The notes: a model not told the origin generated them from the sequence alone. Shown: positions 32,290-44,764, counted from the first letter of the stretch. The stretch: 64,000 bases of DNA from Streblospio benedicti (GCA_019095985.1 CM032669.1:28231349-28295348); one strand, 5' to 3'. Program-made: numbers and translations.

Positions 32290-32480
32290 AGGCTCTATCG
32301 TGTCAGGCCGTCGCCGCCTCCTCCTCACATCACAGGCCAAAGGCCTTGCCCCTCGGATCAGCGCACAAATCCTCATACCCCCAAATTGGCTGAAAAGCCA
32401 CGCGGCCATCGCTTCCATTGCATTAGGCCAGCATTATAATGCAATTGGCGGCACAAAAAGCAGCTTACGGATAAAGCTTA
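32290..32480. promoter_or_regulatory. Candidate regulatory island
   Basis: GGCCGTCGCCGCCTCCTCCT, TCGGATCAGCGCACAAATCC, CATTGCATTAGGCCAGCATT and TATAATGCAATTGGCGGC. Dense, unique and non-coding; among the best such blocks here. Confidence 0.35.
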
Positions 32481-33059
32481 GCAAATAGTTTTATTGGCAG
32501 GGAGGTGGATAAATAAATACAGGCTGGAGTTGGTTGGTCAATGGAAGAGGAGAGTGGAAGGTAGGGACAGGTCAATGTACGCTTTGGTCTGTAGGAGAAC
32601 TGCAGTCACAAGCAGATGCGTGTTTTCAGAAAATGTGTGTGTGTGTGGGGGGGGGGGTCATGGGTTTGTCCGTTGAAACATTGTCACAACTTCCATGAAA
32701 ATGAGATTTTTGGTGGGGGAAAAGAAGCTGAAAAGGGGGTCCGCGTTTTCTGCGCACACTGGATCTGGTTATGGCCGTAGATGTCGTAATGTCTATATGG
32801 GGTGAGTGCTTTGGTCATGGTGTGACATGCACTTTGTCACAATTTTAGCCACAGGATTAGAGATGTCTAAATTTGACATATGATAATGTTGATCTCATAT
32901 TTCTCATATTTTGGCAATATCGTAATAGGAATCATCGTTGATAGTTAATTGGTTTCATATCAAAGTGTCAATGAAGTACGTCCATTGTGCGTACATTTAT
33001 ATGCACACAAAACAGCGTCTTGCAGATAAAGACTTGATAAAATCAATACATAATGGATT

Positions 33060-33335
33060 GCGGCGGCATCTTAAATACCCTGAAATAGAAACAAAATGGC
33101 ACTCATAAAAGTCCTACAGCCGGATTTTACAAACACCATCGAGTAACTGGCCATTAGAAAGAAATCAGATGCAAAGGAAGCTTGGATGTCCAGGAATCAG
33201 AGTTTCCAATGACAAGGTCATGGTGCTTGTCATAGATTTGGTGTCGTCTGCGGCCATGGCTCCTTAAAATGGGTCAATATCCTTCCGCGTCAGTCACGTG
33301 GCCGCTGTCGTCACGTGATACAGGTTTGTCAACAA
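33060..33335. promoter_or_regulatory. Candidate regulatory island with E-boxes
   Basis: CTCATAAAAGTCCTACAGCC, CCATTAGAAAGAAATCAGAT, then AGTCACGTGGCCGC and GTCGTCACGTGATAC (two CACGTG E-boxes 19 bases apart). Unique and non-coding. Confidence 0.35.
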
Positions 33336-33373
33336 ATCCCCATCATCCATCACACGGCCATCTCAGCCACTCA

Positions 33374-33559
33374 ATACAGGAGAACCTCAAATTATCACCA
33401 TTTTCTCTACTGCGTCCTCCTCTATAGTAACACCATTTCTCAAGGTCCCTAAAGTCCATAGAATCCATAGTCCCTCTTCCATGAACAGACCCCCATACAG
33501 AGACCACCTCTCTATTGAGGCCAGCCACTGTGCGGTGGTCATAGAGAAGTTCTACTGTA
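33374..33559 (-). mobile_element. MITE-A copy, inverted, full length
   Basis: TACAGGAGAACCTCAAATTA and ATAGAGAAGTTCTACTGTA termini; interior CAGAGACCACCTCTCTATTG AGG. Confidence 0.85.
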
Positions 33560-33754
33560 TTTTGTGACTCAAACAAACTTCTGTCATCCATCACAGGACC
33601 AACTGAGCCACTCAATAGCCTGTGCCTCAAGGTAGCGCCCACTCCAGGGTGACAGCCTAGTAGTGGGTTCACTACATAATGCTCACCCAGTTACATGCTA
33701 ATTAGAAATGTATTTGGACCTGGCTATATTGGGAATATGATGTGATTTACCTAT

Positions 33755-34030
33755 CTTCTAATTGGTTTATGAATCACCCAGCCAAAGATTAGGTAGTCAC
33801 ATAACTTGGTTCTGTTCAAAGCCTATATTTTTAAAGCAATATACAGCTTTGAACATAGTGGGCAAATGACAGTGAGCACCTCCAATTGCAATAACTTTAA
33901 GGGATGAGTGCAAGCACTTGTTTTTGGGATGCAAATACACGATATGCACATTAGCCTTTTTATTGGCTACAGAGAGCAGCGAATATAAAATTTGACTGTG
34001 GCATTGAAACAAGTGATAATAGACTGGGGT
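33755..34030 (-). mobile_element. MITE-B copy, inverted
   Basis: AAGATTAGGTAGTCACATAA, TTTTTAAAGCAATATACAGC and TTTGACTGTGGCATTGAAAC. Confidence 0.72.
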
Positions 34031-34785
34031 GGAAATCATGCACTCATAAAAAACGCATGACAGAAAATGACAGTGTTCATCTCATTAGGTGATATCTGAG
34101 TTTTATTGAACTGGATGCGATCAACAGCTCATTAGTTCATATGAACTGTAACAGATCAAGTACTTTTCACGGGTGACTGATAAAGGTTTGGTGCAACTGA
34201 CAAATTGTTGCAATAAAGAACATGCATTAGTGTATGAATATTGTAGTAATATTGACCATGCATTTCGAAGGATATCTGTCGTGTATGATATGCTTGCATT
34301 GTCACCAAGAACGGTAAAATAACCACTTAATTTATTTCATATGTTTCATATGCACGAAAGCTGACGGACATGCAAAAAAAACATGAAAGCAAAATTTTAA
34401 TTTGGAGTGTGAACAAAAGAGGTGCCTCCCGCTCCCCTGTTCTGCCTTTGATTTCATAAATTGAAATCTCAATTAGTGAGATATGTAATGTTATTAATAT
34501 CTTATAACATTATTAATAATGATTCGACTACATTCCTAGCCACCAGTCCTCTGCAACAACCCATCTATACTCTTGATAAATCCAGTTTTTCCAAAAAATA
34601 GTTGAGGGCGGGGCACCTGAAGGTTTTCATTGGTTTCGTACGTGCTAGGGCTCTCGCGAATGCAAACAGAATCATGAAAATGAAATTTGTTCGGTTGGTG
34701 AAAAACAGGGTGTTGGGGCAGTCTTGTGTCCCAACCCACCCAAATATAACAGCAAAAATAGATAGGAGGAGGAGGGGTGCGTTGT
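34031..34785. other. Intergenic, no gene seen
   Basis: Contains a small AT palindrome near 34470-34520 (AATGTTAT ... ATAACATT). Confidence 0.4.
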
Positions 34786-34789
34786 GTTG

Positions 34790-34945
34790 GTCTGACAGCA
34801 TACGCCCACACAATTCATTAGCAGACGGCATCCATCACGGACAGATCAATCTGCTGTAATAAGTGGCGACTCACGCTCCACAGGACAGCCCGAGGCGGGC
34901 GATTAATAACACAACGCACCCCACCCTCGCCGCCACCGCACGGGG
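34790..34945. promoter_or_regulatory. Candidate regulatory island
   Basis: ACAATTCATTAGCAGACGGC, CAATCTGCTGTAATAAGTGG and GCGGGCGATTAATAACACAA, ending in CACCCTCGCCGCCACCGC. Unique and non-coding, with TAAT cores. Confidence 0.3.
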
Positions 34946-34949
34946 TACT

Positions 34950-35125
34950 ACAGTGGAACCTCTCTATGTTGGATATTCATTTGTTCAAGTTCAGTTAATC
35001 ATCTTGAGTTATAGTTGAGTGGGGAAAAGGCCATGTGAAGATGGCCGAAAGCTTCAGGTGAGCTTCAAAATATTGGTTCAAAAGTACAAGTATACCTCAA
35101 GATGATGGAACCTCTCTGTGGAGGC
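34950..35125. mobile_element. MITE with CAGTGGAACCTCTCTATG terminus
   Basis: Left end TACAGTGGAACCTCTCTATG; right end near ATGATGGAACCTCTCTG. The interior (TTCAAGTTCAGTTAATC) differs from MITE-A, so related termini but another family. Confidence 0.4.
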
Positions 35126-36284
35126 TTATTGGGAGACCAGAGTCGTGTTATAGTGTATGGGCAGATCCAGGATAGTTCACACCCCATTCCCCTTTTATCA
35201 CGTATAAAATGTTCATTGTTTTTCTGTTTTGTTTTTGTTTTGTGTTTGTATCTCTGTGGATCTTTGTGATTGAAATGGAATCATTGGTATGTGTACTTTA
35301 AAGTGAACAAATAATCGAAGTTTGCCATGGGAAATGTTTTAAAATTGGCCGCCAAAATGGCAACCACCGCAATTGTTCAACCTTTGAAATAATCTCTACA
35401 GAACATAATGTTATGTGCAAAATACATCATTCACCATTATAAAAACCATGCTGAAGTCATTTTTATGTGAGACTTGTACTTTGACAGAATCAATGTGGCT
35501 GCAAAATGGGTAATTATTACAGAAAATACATTTCAATACGATTATTGTGCCTCCCCAGGGGGAGACAAACATTTCCTTTTTGTGCAATAGGTGGTTTTGT
35601 CATCTCCGTGAAACTCTCGACATGCAAAAACCATGATATCCCCTTTTTTGAAAACCTCAATTTTCCATTGATATGGCTTGCTTACTACACCTAATGCAAA
35701 TAGAAACATTACGAATGAATAAATAGCAATTAATGGATCATCATTCTTGTCTAAATCAGCAAAGCTATTACTGAAATTTGCAATAAATTCAACGTTGCTG
35801 TTCACAGTATTGTAACATGACTAAATTTTGCTATTACACATTTACATGAAGTATCTATATATTATATGGTATACAAATCCCTAGTATGTTAAGTGTGAAC
35901 TATATCAAACCGTCAAATCTAATGTATAATTATATGCTTTTCTCTTTTCTTTTTCATATTGCTGTTTCTTCACAACTATCAGGTGAGTTTCTGTATTCAA
36001 TTTATTTGATGCAATTGATTGATGAATTAATCAAAACTGATGGCAAGTATTCAAAAAATGACAATCCTTTACTGGGCATTACTTATTTCATTGCGAATAT
36101 GGTCACCAACAGTTTCGGGTGCATTGTGAGTCGTTCTATTTTATATATGTAAGGGTTGTTATTATTGAAAATTTGAATTAGTAAAATATGTCTTGTCAGT
36201 TATTATCAAGTAAAATGCGAGACACATCATGACATGAGGAAGAGCCTATATAGTGTTGGTCTTTTAAAACAAATAGCATTAATA
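35126..36284. other. Intergenic, no gene seen
   Basis: Short frames of about 60-90 codons on both strands at 35.5-36.2 kb, without domains or credible splice sites. Confidence 0.4.
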
Positions 36285-36680
36285 ACAGCCATTTTGTTCT
36301 ACTTGCTTATATTTATATAGGATAAAGATCGATGTATGTCATGAAAAATGTACTTTTAAACTTAATTAAAGTATTTGTGACACTAGAAATAGTGTTAAAA
36401 TTGAATTTGTTTGCATCACTCATCAATCTAGTATGTGAAAAGGTTGTGTAATAGATCCGATCTTGTCATGGTTTTACAAACTGATGATATAATAGCCATA
36501 ATTAAGAGCCATTTTGCTACATCACAGGTTTTATACTGGATAAAGATAGGAAGAATGCAATGAAGTTAGTTTGAGATAATGCTCCTTAAAACAGTGTCTT
36601 AATTGATCTTGTTTAGCATTGCTCACTAATCTAGAATGTGGAAAGGTCGTATAAAAGATCCGGTCTTGTCATGCTTGTGG
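36285..36680 (+). repeat. Diverged tandem duplication, ~205 bp period
   Basis: GCCATTTTG-TAC, GGATAAAGATAGG/CG, then ATCTAGTATGTGAAAAGG and GATCCGATCTTGTCATGG recur as ATCTAGAATGTGGAAAGG and GATCCGGTCTTGTCATGC. Confidence 0.75.
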
Positions 36681-37838
36681 ATGCATTTTCTCTTCGTTGC
36701 CGTGGGCCCCTTGTTATGTGAAGCTTATATCAGTGTCCATACTGAATAATAACTAATGTTGCTATTGATTTTGCACCAAAGTTTCAATTGCTGCTCTCTT
36801 GCGTAGGCCTACCTATTGGTCAACCTTTAAATTCACCGGCAGATCCGCGTGGGGGTCCCACACCTCTAACCCCATAGCATTTTTAACGATTCTCTCAATA
36901 CACGTCTGTTAGTTTTCCTGCAAACAAATTAAACCCATGATTCCCACTGGTTCCCACATTTTCAAAAATCATGGATCTGTTAGTGAATGCAAGATGTGTT
37001 GTTATAAAAATGTCCACGGCAAGGGAGGCCTATGTTGCAGTGTGAATTTTTCATCAACATTTTTTGAAACTAGACTATATGGGAAATTACGCTTTAAGTC
37101 AGTGACTGGCAAGAGTTTTGTCAGAGGAAATTAACGCGTTGTACAACAAGGAGTATTTTGGGTTCATGTTTTTAGGGGGTATTTGTAGGAGCTTGTCCCA
37201 CAAGGATAGATGTTGTGTCTGAATTTATATATCTTATATATTTGTAAATGATTTGAAATGTCATATCTTTGAGGCATTATGCAATATGATTCTAACAAGA
37301 AACCATATGATCAAATAGATTGCGTCTTCTCCAATTGCACTTGTTGTATTCAAACAAATCTTAACAACAAAATAACAACAAATTAATCATTATAGAAAAA
37401 TGCGTTTTTTAACATCACAACCACAATGCCAATAGCATAATTTAGTAACAAACCCATAGAAGGTTAAGAATATATACAATATATCAAATGCACAAAAGGG
37501 CTAGATATTAAACATCAAATATATTTAACTGCATGTTCCAATATTTCGGCACTAGTGGGTTATGTCTAAAATCACTAGAATCGACAATGGTTCATAAGCT
37601 AACATTAAAAGAGGCATTTAATCCCTTTATAAAATCATTAATACCAGTTCTCAATACCATCTTAGAACGTAATAACATGCACAAAATATGTAACATAAGA
37701 CATGCTTACACGAAGCTCGCACTTATACACATAGGGTATCTTGATGTGCATATTTAGGAAAAGCCCAATAAAACCCTCTGTATCGCTATCTCATGTATTT
37801 ATGAGCATATTTGAGAGTAAAGCAGTGTCGCTTACACC
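36681..37838. other. Intergenic, no gene seen
   Basis: AT-rich unique sequence. Confidence 0.4.
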
Positions 37839-37839
37839 A

Positions 37840-38090
37840 TAGCACCACAACGGCCCCTTGCTAAACGGTGCAGTGGCCTGCTATGCATGGGAATATCCTG
37901 CTTGAACTCCGGGTGTATGCCTGGTGCAGCTCTACTGGGGTAGCCCAGCCGGCCTTTCTGGCCCAGTCAGTTTGATCAAACAGTGAACATCGGCAGCTTT
38001 CTAATTGTTCTCTGGTATGTAACAGTTAATTGCAACCCATTCTACTGTGATGTTAATTAATTCCACAGTCAAAAGAGGATAAAGTTACTG
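37840..38090. promoter_or_regulatory. Candidate regulatory island
   Basis: GTGCAGTGGCCTGCTATGCA, AGCCCAGCCGGCCTTTCTGG, CAGTTTGATCAAACAGTG and TGTTAATTAATTCCACAGTC. The TTTGATCAAA pair fits TCF/LEF cores; inference. Confidence 0.3.
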
Positions 38091-38356
38091 GTGTCTTCAA
38101 ATCAAGTTAAGTGGCATATCTTATGCAATAGACTGTTTCTAGTCATAATTGAAATATATCAAAAGCTGGGGATTCCTGCGATAACTGTTCATTTCTTAAT
38201 GCTATCTGTATATATAAGTACACAGAACATGGTAGCGTGCCTCATTCTCTCATTTGATTTTTACAAATATATTTATTCATTTTTTTTTCACAATCTGTTT
38301 GAGGGTCACTCAATTTACAGTTACTCAGACAAGGGGGTCACTCAAGTCTTACTGAC

Positions 38357-38557
38357 CTAACTTTCCATCTCATCAGCTCCATCCCCCTGGTAATATTTGA
38401 TCCTTCCTGGACTAGACGAGTCAGCAGTGATCACTACTTCATCGTGTCGGCTGATGCTCCCGCGGGTTACTGAATGGGTGTGCAGGGAGGGCTGTGTCTC
38501 TGTACTCTGGACTAGTATTACTGGCTGGTTGGATGGGTGGCTATAGCCATTGGACAC
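38357..38557 (-). CDS. Candidate coding segment, unsupported
   Basis: A 66-codon frame ending in TAG, with SHPSNQPVILVQSTETQPS early and GRIKYYQGDGADEMES at the end. Composition is protein-like. An AG (38525-38526) after CCATCCAACC could be an acceptor, making it a terminal exon. No domain, no partner exons and no polyadenylation signal identified nearby; may be chance. Confidence 0.2.
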   Translation of the reverse strand: MSNGYSHPSNQPVILVQSTETQPSLHTHSVTRGSISRHDEVVITADSSSPGRIKYYQGDGADEMES

Positions 38558-38959
38558 AACGTGTCAGATGAGTGTGAATATCATTGTGTTTGACACAGTG
38601 TATATCAATCCGTACATATATGCGATCAATATAGTATTTGGCTTTTATATTAGTAGTTCAATGGTAGGAGCAGCGCTTCACGTTTTGTTAAGAATTGTTT
38701 GGATATTATTTGTAGTTTTTTTACTAACCTATATAATAGTGAGAAACTTCATTTTGTTAAATAATACAGCTATGGTCACCTATTAAGTGATGTTTACAGC
38801 TCATTATCTATTGCTTGTGGTTTCGAGCGTGTGACATCCATAGGTATAAGACATGATATAAGAATTCAAATGGTCATGCTCTGATGTCAAGCGACTTTCA
38901 AAGGGCTGAAACTGGGTGAGAAAAAATAGTGCAATAAACTACACATTTCAAGTCTCAAT

Positions 38960-39258
38960 GCATCCAATATCAGTCGCCGCAATCCAGCAGCGAAAAGAAC
39001 ACCCAGCACGGATCTATAAAATCCATACAGGCATCACAACAAGAAATAAAAGCCAATAAATACCCTTTCTTTCAATAACTTCACCTACAAGCAGACACCA
39101 CTTTCTTTCAAAGCTCCCACCCACACCTTGAGAAGCAGAATAGCAGTTGTTTGGGTAATCTGGCCGAAAGAGCCTGTGTTTGTGTGCCGATAGATCTTGT
39201 GTTTGTGGCGCGTGTTAGCCGAACTCGCCTCCATCGGCTGATTGGGCGAGCCTCTATT
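38960..39258. promoter_or_regulatory. Candidate regulatory island
   Basis: GCCGCAATCCAGCAGCG, GATCTATAAAATCCATACAG, TGTGGCGCGTGTTAGCC and CCATCGGCTGATTGGGCGAG. Unique and non-coding. Confidence 0.3.
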
Positions 39259-39834
39259 AAGTGTTCTTAGTTGACATTGGTGACTATTGTGCCTTTGTTG
39301 CCTTTTTTGCAAAGGGCAATTATGCTGTTAAAGAGTGCTGTGGTAAGGGGAGCCGCTGGCAGATGAGGTCTTCCATGTGTGGTGTGGTTATTGGGGTTGG
39401 GGGTGGACAGATAATGCTATTGAGACTGGGACAAGTGACGCATTCAGAGCTTCCTGATCGATGGCTTGGCCATAATGGACGCCTATGTGAGATGCACCCA
39501 TTGGGAGAGAAGCAAGCGATGGCAATACAAGACAAAATCGATGTGTGTTTATGAGGGGTTGATTTACAACAGACTTAAACCCATATAACTGTTTATTCTG
39601 AACTTTATACACTACTGTGCAGAAAGAAAACACTAATATCCATCAACTTATGACCTACTCTAAGGTAGCAAGGGCAATGCTGCAAATTGAAATCATCAAA
39701 TACACTGCAAGTCACAATTTCCATCCCTTTACATAACTTTGCAGCATTAATATTGTGAAAACCAATTTGGGCATTAATGTGGAAGAGTATGTCATATTAC
39801 ATGTTGGAAAATGAAGACAAGTGGGCAGCCACAA

Positions 39835-39992
39835 ATTGTGACGTATCATAACAGTGTCTGCCGAGCCGGGCTTAATTATAATGCGGCTCAATGGGCGTAT
39901 GGAGATGGATCGGGGCACTGTGCTGATGTATTTTACAAGATCCAGATTGTTCTTGTGAAATGAGTGAAAATGATTGATAAGCTTGATTGGCA
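39835..39992. promoter_or_regulatory. Candidate regulatory island
   Basis: GCCGAGCCGGGCTTAATTAT AATGCGG, AATGGGCGTATGGAGATGG and CAGATTGTTCTTGTG. TTAATTAT core suggests homeodomain input. Confidence 0.3.
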
Positions 39993-40655
39993 TTATGTTT
40001 CAGTGGGTAGCCTTCGATTTGGGGCAACCATATTTTAGAGGCTTCTTTTTCAATGATACCAGATTGTTTTATAGCCTAGCAGCCCAAACAGTTATCAATA
40101 CATTTAGACGATAATAACCAGAAAATATACTGTCTTAAGCACACGCCTTCAAGGGACCATAGGCACATCCGGAGGGGGGGGGGCGGGGGTTCTACGTTTC
40201 TCACTAAAACAATGGTTTGTTACATGTTTGGGGCATATCTGGTATTGAAAACGATCCATCATACCCGAAACGTGTTCAACTTGAATTTGAATTGGATGGA
40301 TATTTTAAATTTCGAGTTAGCCATAGATTCGAGTAACCAAAGAGCTCAAAATAAACCTAATCTACGGTGCGAGTTGCCCCGTGTGCAAATACCAGCAGTG
40401 CGAAAAGATGTCCCCAAATTTAAACTAACATTTCCTTTTTTTAACTGTAGTCTACATGAAAGCAAGTGTGATACTTTATGTTTTTCCTGTAATAGAAACA
40501 GGGCGTCAGACGTAAAAACACGGACTTTTCTCTATGACGCGACCATCATTTGTGGCTGTCTGGCCTTCAACAGCTGTAGTCACTAATTGTGATGGTGCGA
40601 TGGAGTCATTGGAAGAGAAAGCTTGTGCTCTGGGACGTCATTCTGACGCTGGTAG

Positions 40656-40698
40656 GTGGAAATTCCCCTTCTTCTCTTAATTAAGAAGGGATTTCCCA
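40656..40698. promoter_or_regulatory. Two NF-kB/Rel-type sites in an inverted repeat
   Basis: GGAAATTCCCC (40658-40668) and GGGATTTCCC (40688-40697) both fit the Rel consensus GGGRNNYYCC or one base short of it. They face each other around a TTAATTAA centre; CTTCTT and AAGAAG extend the stem. Rel proteins bind such decamers as dimers; binding here is inference. Confidence 0.45.
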
Positions 40699-40837
40699 TT
40701 TTCGGACAAGTATATCATCTAAAAGATTTGCATTTATGCTGACAATAAAAATAAGCGTTGTACTTTTTGGTGTCTGCTGTGAAACAGAACTTTTTAAAGT
40801 TGTTGTTACACAGTAGATACGCCATTAATGTCACGTT

Positions 40838-40900
40838 GTGGACGGGCTGAAAGTGGTCTCGAAATTGAGGTGGTCTCTTTAAGGATGCTCATATTTTCTC
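40838..40900 (+). mobile_element. MITE-A fragment
   Basis: AAGTGGTCTCGAAATTGAGG TGGTCTCTTTAAGGATGCTC, interior only. Confidence 0.6.
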
Positions 40901-40970
40901 TTGAAGCTGGCTGGGTATTGAGCGAACATATTCGTGATTGCTCACCACTAGTGACTCTAAGTATTAATGT

Positions 40971-41150
40971 ACTGTAAAACCTCGCTATGGGGACACCTGG
41001 CTAATGTGGACACCTCGTAATTAGGGACTTTTTCATCATCCTGCTTGCTGCAGGGGTGCAACTACAAATGGTTTACAACAAGTGCCACCTCAGTAGTGGG
41101 GACACTTTCCTTACACCCACAGTTGTCCCTTATAGAGAGGTTTTACTGTA
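40971..41150. mobile_element. MITE-E, full length
   Basis: Terminal inverted repeats TACTGTAAAACCTCGCTATG and TATAGAGAGGTTTTACTGTA enclose about 180 bp with GGACACC words near both ends. TA lies at both edges. Termini resemble those of MITE-A but the interior is different, so a related pogo-like family. Confidence 0.75.
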
Positions 41151-41287
41151 TCATGAAGTGCCGAGGTATATCTACCAAGTCCACACTAGCAGCAATACAA
41201 CCTTTGAATTCTTGTCTCTCAGCAACACGACTAATGAAATAAGCGCACGCCCGTATGTAACCGCCCTGAGCAACAACCCATAGTGTG

Positions 41288-41470
41288 TACAGCAGGCCAT
41301 CTCCAGCACAGCAGCAGGGAGACTGGCCTCAGATGGTCTCAATGGCGAGGTGGTCTCTTCATCGAGGTTCATATTCATCCGAATACAATGTTTTGGGACG
41401 ACTAGCCATGGTCTTACTGTAGAGGCTGTCTCTGTATAGACGCGGCCTTGGAAGTAAAGATTACACTGTA
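41288..41470 (+). mobile_element. MITE-A copy
   Basis: AGATGGTCTCAATGGCGAGG TGGTCTCTTC, GCCATGGTCTTACTGTAG and a right end GTAAAGATTACACTGTA. Confidence 0.8.
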
Positions 41471-41559
41471 TATCTAACAACATCCACTGTCCAATAAACT
41501 GCCACAACATGCACTGCATGAACTGCTGTCCCGGCAATAGCGGGGCAGCCATGCGACCA

Positions 41560-41770
41560 AGACACCCCCACCCCAGGGGACGCTCACTGCCATCATTGTC
41601 CCCAGAGAAGCCTGATATTGGGTCCGTACATCAGCGATGTCTCCGGCGCCGTTTGTCTGTTTCTGCATGAGAGCGAGGCGGAGGATGTACGGTGCCGGGT
41701 GTGTCAGTGTGTGCGCACTGGCAATGGCCCGGGGTGGTGAACGCACTTTGTTGTCCTGTTTGTTAAAGAC
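41560..41770. promoter_or_regulatory. GC-rich unique block
   Basis: CACCCCCACCCCAGGGGACG, CTCCGGCGCCGTTTGTCTG and GCACTGGCAATGGCCCGGGG. A 70-codon plus-strand frame crosses it without support. Confidence 0.2.
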
Positions 41771-41966
41771 CGTGAATATCATCAGTGTTTGTGAGACTAT
41801 GTACATAGACATCGTCATATCTCTCGTGAGTGTATATAGGGTAATATAGTCGCGATTCAAACCCCTTAATATTCGTGGAAGCGGATCACAAAATCCGTCC
41901 AATCAGAAGTCCCACTGCCGAAATGTTCAGCGGCATTGAGATCAATAATAATAAAGTGATTTTGAT

Positions 41967-41969
<3 letters not shown>

Positions 41970-42010
<41 letters not shown>
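41970..42010 (+). repeat. CT microsatellite
   Basis: About 20 consecutive CT units. Confidence 0.97.
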
Positions 42011-42015
<5 letters not shown>

Positions 42016-44148
42016 GTCTTTTTAGCGATTTTGATTTCTTGGCACCGCTGCCAAGTTTGACACGGTTGCGTAGGTCTAACCCGCGGGTGATTATTATGAA
42101 CATGGAATGGTAAAGGAAGTGTGAGTAATGGAAAAGAAGTGAACCGACGATGATACACGGAGCGGTACAAATGCTTTCTCATGTGGTCAGCACTGTGCTC
42201 TGTGGGCAGGTTGTCTCAATGTATACACCTCTGGAATGAGCAAGTGTGAGGTCACTTTACCGTTGTTTCACCATGAGTAAAATAAAAACTAACAAAAACA
42301 CACATAGCAGTGCGAATTATGTCAATTACAGTCAAACCACTATAATGAGACCCATTTCAATAAGACCATCTCTATAAAAGAAGCCCATGCCTTCATATAG
42401 ATCTGTGACAACACTTCTGATTTGAGAGTACTTCAACCAGTCCCCTTGCACATTCTCAATAATCCTTCATGAACAGAAACACTCCAAGTTGGAAAATGTC
42501 TGTCAGCAGCAAAAACAAATTGCTTATCTCCCCCAATCTGAATATTAGCTATTTGTATGGAAGAGACCCGCAGATGCCTTGAATGGTGTGAGTACAGCAA
42601 AGCAACAAATTCGTGTTTGCTGAGCAAGACAGATAGAGGGGGAGGGACAGAATCGCAGTTTGAGTGGCCAAGTCAAGGCTGCTTTTCTGGTCAGATTGGT
42701 TATGGCCTATTTGGCAACACGGTGCTGACAGTTTTGGACTGTTGGCTGGAGTGATGAATGTGTGGAACATGTGTAAACTGGGTGGAGGCGTGGAGGCGTG
42801 GAAAATATCGCTTGCAATTGAGTTACGGTGGAACCTGATCATGTGGACAAATCGATTTTAATGACTAAACTCACCTGTTACTTTGCACGTCTCCCCATTT
42901 CCATTTTGTCTGCCTATGTATCGTATACATGAAAAGTTGCTTTCCGTTTAAGGACATCTGCCTTGAATGGTCATTTTCCACTTCTGAAGGCATTCACATA
43001 TGGAGACTGGTTTCACTGCATACATTTCATGTATACATGATGTAAAAAGGTGTACATGACCAGAGTCTTCAGATAGTTTTGTATGTGTCAAATCATACAT
43101 CCTTACATCTGAACCCTCAAATATGATTATGCTAACTTGATGAAACATATTTTGCTGATGTGTTCAAAACCTAAAGCCAAATACGTCGGTGTGGGATCTC
43201 TGGCTATGAGAATCAATCAGCTCTTTATGGGCCAGTTGTCTCATTGTGTCTCGGTTTCATAGAATTTCATTAGGCTTCATGGTGTTTATGGACCATACCA
43301 AATACCTACATCAGGGTCACTGTAATGAATAGAGGCTGGGCCAGTCTACGGCAAACTCTTTCACGCCGCGCATGTGTGTATTGTTCAATATCTATCCGTA
43401 GGTTAAAGTGTCTTTTTCTGCTGGAAAAAACATGCGTGAGTAACACCTACATCACAAGCAAAATCAATAACAATTACGAAAGATAGTACTTTTGACGTGA
43501 CTGAACCTGATTTTTTTCACCTCTGATTGGCTGGAATGGCTGAAAAAATCTTCCAGGAAAATTTGCGCGACTAGATGAAAGATTATTATCAATAACTTGT
43601 GATTTGAATAAAAAGCTCGAAATAGACGAGGGTGATTTTCAGATGGCCCGAGGCCTATATTATGATATTTGGCTATCACATGACATACAACCACATACAA
43701 TTACCTCCATTGGAGCTACATTAGGGTCATACATATATGCGGTAGTAGATCATGCATCTCAACACAGCCTCTATATACAATAGACAATAGTCTCAAGTGT
43801 ATTTTCCAATATTTGCACAGTGTGCATATGCGCAGGTGTTACTTTGCCACTAAACACTTTAATATGCTACCTTTATCCCCAAAATACTTTTATATCTTTG
43901 ATACACAAAAATCTCTAATCCTGAAAATTCTAAAACACACTGTTTATACTTGTTTGACCTTGTTTATTCTGTTTATACTTTTTTTCATAACCTGTAAACA
44001 GTGTCGATCCTAATTGCAAACGTTTTGGCTCATATGCCAAGAAATCCTTCACAGATGCTAATTGGATATGAAGTCCCATTCATTGAACTTTGCCCATCTA
44101 ATTCCTAGTGAAAGATCTAATTCTTGAAGCCTCAGAAATAAAGGTGTG
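42011..44148. other. Intergenic, no gene seen
   Basis: A MITE-A-like fragment is at 42336-42400 (CACTATAATGAGACCCATTT). 42430-42850 is unique and less AT-rich. The remainder shows no feature. Confidence 0.35.
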
Positions 44149-44149
44149 C

Positions 44150-44330
44150 ACAGTAGAATATCTGTGTTAAGACCACCCGTGGGACTGACCGCATGTGTTT
44201 CCAATATAGAGGTGGTCTCCATATAGAGGTTCATGGTCGTCTCTTTATGAAGGATTGGAACTGTGAGAAATGGTCTCACCATAGTGATGGTCTCATTGGA
44301 GAGGTGGTCTTAAGTGGAAGTTGTACTGTA
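44150..44330 (+). mobile_element. MITE-A copy, full length
   Basis: CACAGTAGAATATCTGTGTT left, GGTCTTAAGTGGAAGTTGTA CTGTA right; AGAGGTGGTCTCCATATAGA GG and GTGAGAAATGGTCTCACC inside. Confidence 0.85.
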
Positions 44331-44764
44331 TATATTAGACTTACAATTGCATTGTCTAGTCTCAACTTGCAGGATTCTTATTCAAAATTGGCTGCCATAA
44401 AACTGAACATATCTCTAGACTGACACTGCGGCTTACAGACTTCATGAATACATTTCATGTGAGCAAAGATTTAAACAATATGTATGTCTAAATAAACTGG
44501 GATGTATCTACAGACTAGACTACCACACATTTACGAATAAACTGTAGAATATGCGCCTAAATGCTAGCCTTGTCACTACATTTTTGGGGAGAAGAGTGTC
44601 GAAGGACTAACGTCACGCATTAGCCATCTTGAAACCAAAACGAGTCTCTTGACCACGTGAGTAGAACAAAATGAAAACAAACCCGGTACGACAAACGTAA
44701 AAAAAACACGTGCGCAAACAGGTTCCAGAAGTGACTGTGGGTTGAGTGACAAGTGACCGGTTGG

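Noticed and set aside
40212-40586. 124-codon plus-strand frame
   Set aside because: Partly within a MITE-D-like stretch (TTCGAGTTAGCC); no domain or splice support.
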